From CAZTHC01 sp964613425 (GTDB taxonomy: Bacteria; Bacillota; Clostridia; TANB77; CAG-508): a stretch of 18,530 bases of DNA. Below, piece by piece: positions 14,970-18,530 of this stretch (positions are counted from its first letter, which is position 1; each line of letters begins with the position of its first letter). The notes under the pieces are model-generated. The model had not been told where the DNA came from, ran no database searches, and saw nothing but the letters and a program-made list of their open reading frames with translations. The stretch covers positions 1 through 18,530 of the forward strand of contig CAZTHC010000023.1 in assembly GCA_964613425.1 (NCBI GenBank). The letters are read 5' to 3'. The translations under genes were made by a program, and so were the position numbers.

Positions 14970-15701
14970 ATGGAAGAAAAGAAAAGAATAAGCTCAGGAA
15001 CAGTAATTTGCTTAGTTATAATTATTCTATTAATTGTAGCATTAGGAGTTTTGTATTATATTGGAATTGTAAAAAACAATGAAAGAATAAACGAATTAGA
15101 AAAAACACAATTAACAAACAGTGTTGATGTAGAAAATAAACTTGGGCAAGGCGAATCATATTTTTGCATAGATGATATAACAAAGAATTCAGATAAATAT
15201 GTGGTAACAGCATATTTATTAAAAAAAGGACCAACAAATATTTCAAAATCTCAATTTGAAGCGGTAATAAACGGAAGTGAAATAGAGTTTAGAAATCTTA
15301 AATGGAAATTCGAAAAATATGCAGAAGATGGGTCAAAAGAAACTATATATATTAAATCAAATGAAGGTACTTTATTAGCTCTACGTTACAGATACAAAAC
15401 TAACGAAGGATATTTTGAAAATGTAGCAGGCGCTGCAGTTGGAGGATTGAGAGACTATTCAACGGAAAAAATCAAATTTGAAATAGATAAAGATATATTA
15501 ATTATAGGAGCTTCATCAGAATGTAAATATGATGAAAATGGAAATATTAAAGAATATGATTCTAATGGAATGGAAGTATTAGAAAACACATATTCAATAA
15601 GTGATTTACAAAAATGGAGCAAAGAGCAGACAGGAACTTATGAAGAATGTAAAGCATATATAAAAGACGGAAAAGTTGATGCAATACAATGTTTTATATA
15701 A
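14970..15701 (+). CDS. Membrane-anchored extracytoplasmic protein, unknown function (paralog-anchored 1)
   Basis: I do not recognise the outer domain. The protein has 243 residues: a short basic N-terminus MEEKK, one membrane helix at about 9-32 with no lipobox cysteine at a cleavage site, then about 210 residues expected outside the cell. The outer part is mostly beta-like and charged, with three cysteines (FCIDD near 57, SECKY, and YEECKAYI) and a final cysteine in IQCFI. The ribosome site GGAGGGG is ten bases before ATG. The first ~38 residues match those of the gene at 15820 (MEEKK, GTVIC, VII, ALG, YY, G, NE), but the remaining parts do not resemble each other. It is a single-gene unit between its own promoter and a terminator. 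Confidence 0.8.
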   Translation: MEEKKRISSGTVICLVIIILLIVALGVLYYIGIVKNNERINELEKTQLTNSVDVENKLGQGESYFCIDDITKNSDKYVVTAYLLKKGPTNISKSQFEAVINGSEIEFRNLKWKFEKYAEDGSKETIYIKSNEGTLLALRYRYKTNEGYFENVAGAAVGGLRDYSTEKIKFEIDKDILIIGASSECKYDENGNIKEYDSNGMEVLENTYSISDLQKWSKEQTGTYEECKAYIKDGKVDAIQCFI

Positions 15702-15730
15702 CGAAGAAATACAAATACATTTAGAGGTAA

Positions 15731-15760
15731 AAAACAATAGGTGAAACCTATTGTTTTTTT
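15731..15760 (+). terminator. Rho-independent terminator between the two anchored proteins
   Basis: A 12-bp perfect stem (15731-15742 with 15746-15757), a 3-base GAA loop and a seven-T run (15754-15760). The next promoter's TTGACA begins two bases after it, so transcription stops and restarts here. Confidence 0.93.
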
Positions 15761-15761
15761 A

Positions 15762-15789
15762 TTGACACTAAAAAATGCTATGATATTAT
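15762..15789 (+). promoter_or_regulatory. SigA-type promoter for the gene at 15820 (copy 2)
   Basis: TTGACA (15762-15767), a 16-base spacer and TATTAT (15784-15789). Aligning 15761-15834 with 14911-14984 base for base gives four differences in 74 positions by eye, covering -35, -10, leader, ribosome site and the first five codons. Confidence 0.78.
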
Positions 15790-15819
15790 TTTAATATAAT
15801 ATAAGAGGGGAGAAATTTT

Positions 15820-16902
15820 ATGGAAGAAAAGAAACAAATAAAAATAAGTTTAGGAACAGTAATTTGCATAGTTATAATATTTGTATTAATATTTGCATTA
15901 GGAATAACTTATTATTTAGGCTTTGTAAGAGATAATGAAAAAGAAACAAAAACTAGTGGAGAACCATTAGCACGAAACAATAATACATTACAAAACACTT
16001 CTGATGTAGTATTAAATGGAATTCTAGGAGAATATGCATATCAAGTACCACAAAGTGTAAAAGACGAAGTAGGATACTATTATGATGAGGTATCATTGAG
16101 ATTATTATCAGATAATAATTTTAAATTATATTGTGGCGGAGGTTTTGTACTAAACGGTACTTTCATAGAAGAAGAGAATAATGTAATATGTAATGCAAAA
16201 AAAATAACAACAGATTATTTAGATACGACAGATATTAACGTTAAGTATACATTTAAAAAATGCGCAAATAATACATTAGAATTAATAAATAAAGAAGGTA
16301 TAGCAAAATATAGAACTAATAATTATGGATTCGAAGATATGCCAACAGAAATAAAGGAAATGAAAGAAGTATTTGAAGAAGTAGGAAGTAAGTTTATTTT
16401 AGTGGAACTAGATAAGGATAAAGTATCAGAGAGTAAAGTTGACCCCATAGCAAAAGAATTATTTGAAAAAGGAAGCAAAAAAATAAGAGAATCACAATAT
16501 AGTGAGTTTGATCAATATGAAAAAGTACAACCATTAGTAGAGAAAACTATAAATGGAGTAAAATATACAAAGAGGAATGTATTATATTCTGATGTAGAAG
16601 ATGAATATTTAGAAATTTTTACATCCAGTGCTTTCGATAATGTTCTAAATTCTAGATTTATCGAAGAAGATGGATATTTATATGTTTCTTATGCTGGAGC
16701 AACAGAATGGAATATTACAAATATAAAATTATCAAGAGCTTCTATAACTAATGATGCAATAGAATATATTGTTAAATATAATAATATTGAAGTAGATGGG
16801 AGCCTTTCCGAAGAATACTCTTGCAAAATGACTGTTGACTTGAGTGGCAAGACTTATAGAATTTCAGAAATAAATTACTGCAACATTGATAAAAGTTATT
16901 AA
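15820..16902 (+). CDS. Membrane-anchored extracytoplasmic two-domain protein (paralog-anchored 2; possible IseA-like C-terminus)
   Basis: A 360-residue protein with the same leader and anchor as the gene at 14970: MEEKK and a helix at about 11-34, then an Asn/Thr linker to ~62. Residues ~65-165 look like a small beta-barrel unit (GEYAYQ, then SLRLLSDNNFKLYCGGG and LNGTFIEEENNVIC), the pattern seen in lipocalin-like wall proteins. Residues ~205-355 (NGVKYTKRNVLYSDVEDEYLEIF, FIEEDGYLYVS, YRISEINY) remind me of extracellular domains of the IseA endopeptidase-inhibitor type found in Clostridia. That match is from memory and weak. AGAGGGG is ten bases before the ATG. Function is unknown; regulation of wall hydrolases is one guess. 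Confidence 0.78.
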   Translation: MEEKKQIKISLGTVICIVIIFVLIFALGITYYLGFVRDNEKETKTSGEPLARNNNTLQNTSDVVLNGILGEYAYQVPQSVKDEVGYYYDEVSLRLLSDNNFKLYCGGGFVLNGTFIEEENNVICNAKKITTDYLDTTDINVKYTFKKCANNTLELINKEGIAKYRTNNYGFEDMPTEIKEMKEVFEEVGSKFILVELDKDKVSESKVDPIAKELFEKGSKKIRESQYSEFDQYEKVQPLVEKTINGVKYTKRNVLYSDVEDEYLEIFTSSAFDNVLNSRFIEEDGYLYVSYAGATEWNITNIKLSRASITNDAIEYIVKYNNIEVDGSLSEEYSCKMTVDLSGKTYRISEINYCNIDKSY

Positions 16903-16949
16903 TTGAAGAAAACTTAATATAACGGAAAAAATACTAATTGTTAATAATT

Positions 16950-16975
16950 AAAAGGGCGTATACTATACGCCTTTT
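16950..16975. terminator. Bidirectional terminator between convergent genes
   Basis: An 11-bp stem with one G-T pair, AAAGGGCGTAT (16951-16961) with ATACGCCTTTT (16965-16975), loop ACT. A-rich and T-rich sides let it serve both the gene ending at 16902 (+) and the one ending at 16988 (-). Confidence 0.8.
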
Positions 16976-16987
16976 AAAATATAACCC

Positions 16988-18148
16988 CTAAATATACTCG
17001 TGTATATCTATATATTTTAATTCTCTATTTTCCATTAGAATATCTCCATTTACAATCGTTGTTGTAACATTTCTTCCAGATGTGTTATAAACTAAATTGA
17101 ACAAAATATTATTATTTGGTATAGAAGTGATATTATCTAATTTCTTTGAAATATCAACTAAAATTATATCTGCTTTTTTACCAATTTCTATACTACCTAT
17201 TTTATCGTCTAATCCTAAAAGTTTAGCACCGTTGATGGTTGCCATTTTAATAACATCTTTACAATTAATTCTTTGCTCATTTTCATGAATTCCACCTGGA
17301 AGCAAACATGCAAATTTCATTGTTTCAAACATATCTAAGTTATTTCCACTTCCTTGTCCATCTGTTCCAAGAGCAACATTAATTCCAGAAGAAATATATT
17401 TAGAAACATCCGCAATTTTGCAACCTAGCATAAGGTTTGAAACTGGATTATGTGCAATTCCACAATCTAGAGTCTTTAAAATTTCAATATCTGAATCAGT
17501 AAGTTTTACTCCGTGTGCTAAAATATTTTTTGTTTTACTAAAATATTTTTTTAATACAGAACTTGCATCTAAATTATGGAGTTTTTTTATATCATCTATT
17601 TCATTAATACTTTCTAAAAAATGTAGATGTACAGGCAAATTGTATTCTAAAGCTAATTTTGAAGCTGCTTCTAAACATTCGTCAGAGCAAGTATATAAAC
17701 TATGAGGGCTAACAGTATATGTTATTAAAGAATTTGAAGTATCCCTTGAATTATATAATTCTTTAAATTCTTCTATGCGTTCTTTCAAATTACCATTAGA
17801 GTCCATTAAAACACGTGTTAAGCAGGTTCTAACTTTACTATCAATAGCTGCTTTTCTTATACTTTCAGATAAAAAATAATGGTCATTTGTACAAGTAGTT
17901 CCAGTAGAAATTTGTTCAATGTATGAAAGCATAGTTGCTTTGTATACGTCATTTTCAGTTAAATTAGCTTCAATAGGCCAAATTTTATTATTTAACCAAT
18001 CCATTAAATTGCAATTTTCAAAAGTACCCCTAAATATACTCATTGGCAAATGTGTATGAGTATTAATTAATCCAGGCATTACACATTGATTTTGAGCATC
18101 AATTATATATGCATCTTTAATTAAAGACGGAATCAAAAGAATCGACAA
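16988..18148 (-). CDS. mtaD: Amidohydrolase, MtaD-like (5'-methylthioadenosine/S-adenosylhomocysteine deaminase), N-terminus missing
   Basis: A metal-dependent deaminase of the MtaD/SAH deaminase group, which turns methylthioadenosine or adenosylhomocysteine into the inosyl forms in methyl and purine salvage. Ligands visible, counted from the TTG at 18148, are H31 and H33 in INTHTHLP, H176 and E179 in VHLHFLES, H212 in LAHGV and D263 in GTDG. Also typical are PGLINTHTHLPMSIFRG and the C-terminal GSIEIGKKADIILVD. About 40-45 N-terminal residues (first beta-sandwich strands) are absent. Native sequence is lost at about 18113-18127, where the DNA changes to GC-rich foreign sequence, so the TTG at 18148 and the first ~8 residues do not belong to this gene. 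It ends with TAG. Guanine or chlorohydrolase-type members are the alternative. Confidence 0.87.
   Translation of the reverse strand: MSILLIPSLIKDAYIIDAQNQCVMPGLINTHTHLPMSIFRGTFENCNLMDWLNNKIWPIEANLTENDVYKATMLSYIEQISTGTTCTNDHYFLSESIRKAAIDSKVRTCLTRVLMDSNGNLKERIEEFKELYNSRDTSNSLITYTVSPHSLYTCSDECLEAASKLALEYNLPVHLHFLESINEIDDIKKLHNLDASSVLKKYFSKTKNILAHGVKLTDSDIEILKTLDCGIAHNPVSNLMLGCKIADVSKYISSGINVALGTDGQGSGNNLDMFETMKFACLLPGGIHENEQRINCKDVIKMATINGAKLLGLDDKIGSIEIGKKADIILVDISKKLDNITSIPNNNILFNLVYNTSGRNVTTTIVNGDILMENRELKYIDIHEYI
18114..18127. other. Palindromic junction between two DNAs of different base composition
   Basis: TCTTTAATTAAAGA is a perfect 14-bp palindrome at the exact point where both minus-strand genes lose homology and the sequence changes from A+T-rich to about half G+C. 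It looks like a join point, most likely a chimeric read, contig or amplification artefact. Confidence 0.7.
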
Positions 18149-18530
18149 GTCCCATCATCTTTTCCGCATCTATATTAGTCCCGAATTTGAACTTCACCCC
18201 GAGTTTTTTAAGGATGCCTAGCTCTTTGTCCATGATGTCTTTCGGGAGCCTGTATGCCGGAATACCGTAGCGCAAAATGCCTCCGGCTTTTTGTTTCGCA
18301 TCAAATACCGTGACATCATGCCCCAACCTTGAAAGGTAATAAGCCGCTGTAAGTCCGGCAGGTCCGGCACCTACTACCGCGATCTTCTTTCCGGTAGACT
18401 TTAATTTATTCTTCAGTATCTCTGCATATGTCTTTTTTTCGAGGCCTTTTTCATACACCTTATCGGCGATATATCGGTGAAGCTCGCCCTGCGCTACCGG
18501 TTTGTCTATGTCTTCCCTGCGGCATCTCAT
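18117..18530 (-). CDS. GltD-like FAD/NAD(P) oxidoreductase, fragment (both ends missing)
   Basis: Part of a flavoprotein of the glutamate synthase small subunit type, which passes electrons from NAD(P)H through FAD. It begins at the window edge in CRREDIDKPVA, the region after the N-terminal iron-sulfur cysteines, so the upstream part lies outside. The FAD fold GAGPAG (54-59) and the diagnostic GGILRYGIPAYRLP (83-96) are clear. The chain then reads LVDSFDSVF, where the family normally continues into an ATGA-type turn, but stops after one more codon at the 18114-18127 palindrome. GC-rich third positions (GCC, GGC, CTC) contrast with all other genes here. The fragment is real coding DNA but probably from another genome. 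NfnB- or BzdV-like relatives cannot be excluded from this fragment. Confidence 0.85.
   Translation of the reverse strand: MRCRREDIDKPVAQGELHRYIADKVYEKGLEKKTYAEILKNKLKSTGKKIAVVGAGPAGLTAAYYLSRLGHDVTVFDAKQKAGGILRYGIPAYRLPKDIMDKELGILKKLGVKFKFGTNIDAEKMMGLVDSFDSVFN

Noticed and set aside
17097..17705. Plus-strand open frames inside the MtaD-like gene
   Set aside because: They lie opposite clearly conserved minus-strand coding sequence, have no ribosome site and show no family features.

Overview
The window is a low-GC (mostly A+T), gene-dense stretch typical of a Gram-positive Clostridia (Bacillota) chromosome. The call rests on a full-length Spo0A, a CwlD-type cortex amidase, the AddB helicase/nuclease subunit that Firmicutes use instead of RecBCD, a sortase with a wall-protein partner, and strong AGGAGG-type ribosome sites with several TTG and GTG starts. 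Apart from the last ~400 bases, all genes share one base composition.

Layout. (1) 1-927: the 3' part of a GGDEF protein with a degenerate receiver domain, closed by a strong terminator. (2) 1002-6328: cwlD, addB (broken by a one-base frameshift at about 2359), a family 4 uracil-DNA glycosylase, and an unknown cytoplasmic protein with its own promoter, closed by a terminator. (3) 6468-9101: a sortase and its probable substrate, a thioester-domain adhesin with a SpaA/Cna-B domain and an Asn-rich stalk. An in-frame amber codon (8946-8948) cuts the stalk off from an LPKTG sorting motif 44 codons further on. (4) 9107-13677: a promoter and a compact four-gene run: CNNM/CBS (HlyC/CorC) membrane protein, YnbB-type PLP lyase, HI0933/BaiN-type flavoprotein and YigZ. 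(5) 13718-14615: spo0A with a promoter that carries a Spo0A box. (6) 14616-14911: a 300-base non-coding patch packed with GTAGGGG palindromes. (7) 14912-16902: two membrane-anchored extracytoplasmic proteins with almost identical promoters, leaders and anchors but unrelated outer domains. (8) 16988-18127, minus strand: an MtaD-like deaminase lacking its N-terminus. (9) 18117-18530, minus strand: part of a GltD-like flavoprotein at roughly 50% GC.

How the genes work together. Sections 1-5 mix housekeeping DNA repair (AddB, UDG), sporulation (CwlD, Spo0A) and surface functions. The sortase and adhesin are the clearest functional pair. The last two genes are both truncated at the same 14-base palindrome, where GC content changes abruptly. 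This is most simply a chimeric join in the assembly, so the right-hand 400 bases should not be assigned to the same organism without read support.

There is no CRISPR array, prophage, tRNA, rRNA or insertion sequence that I can support. The most unusual points are the amber codon before the sorting motif, the duplicated promoter-plus-anchor cassette, the compensating palindromes after spo0A, and the composition break at 18.1 kb.
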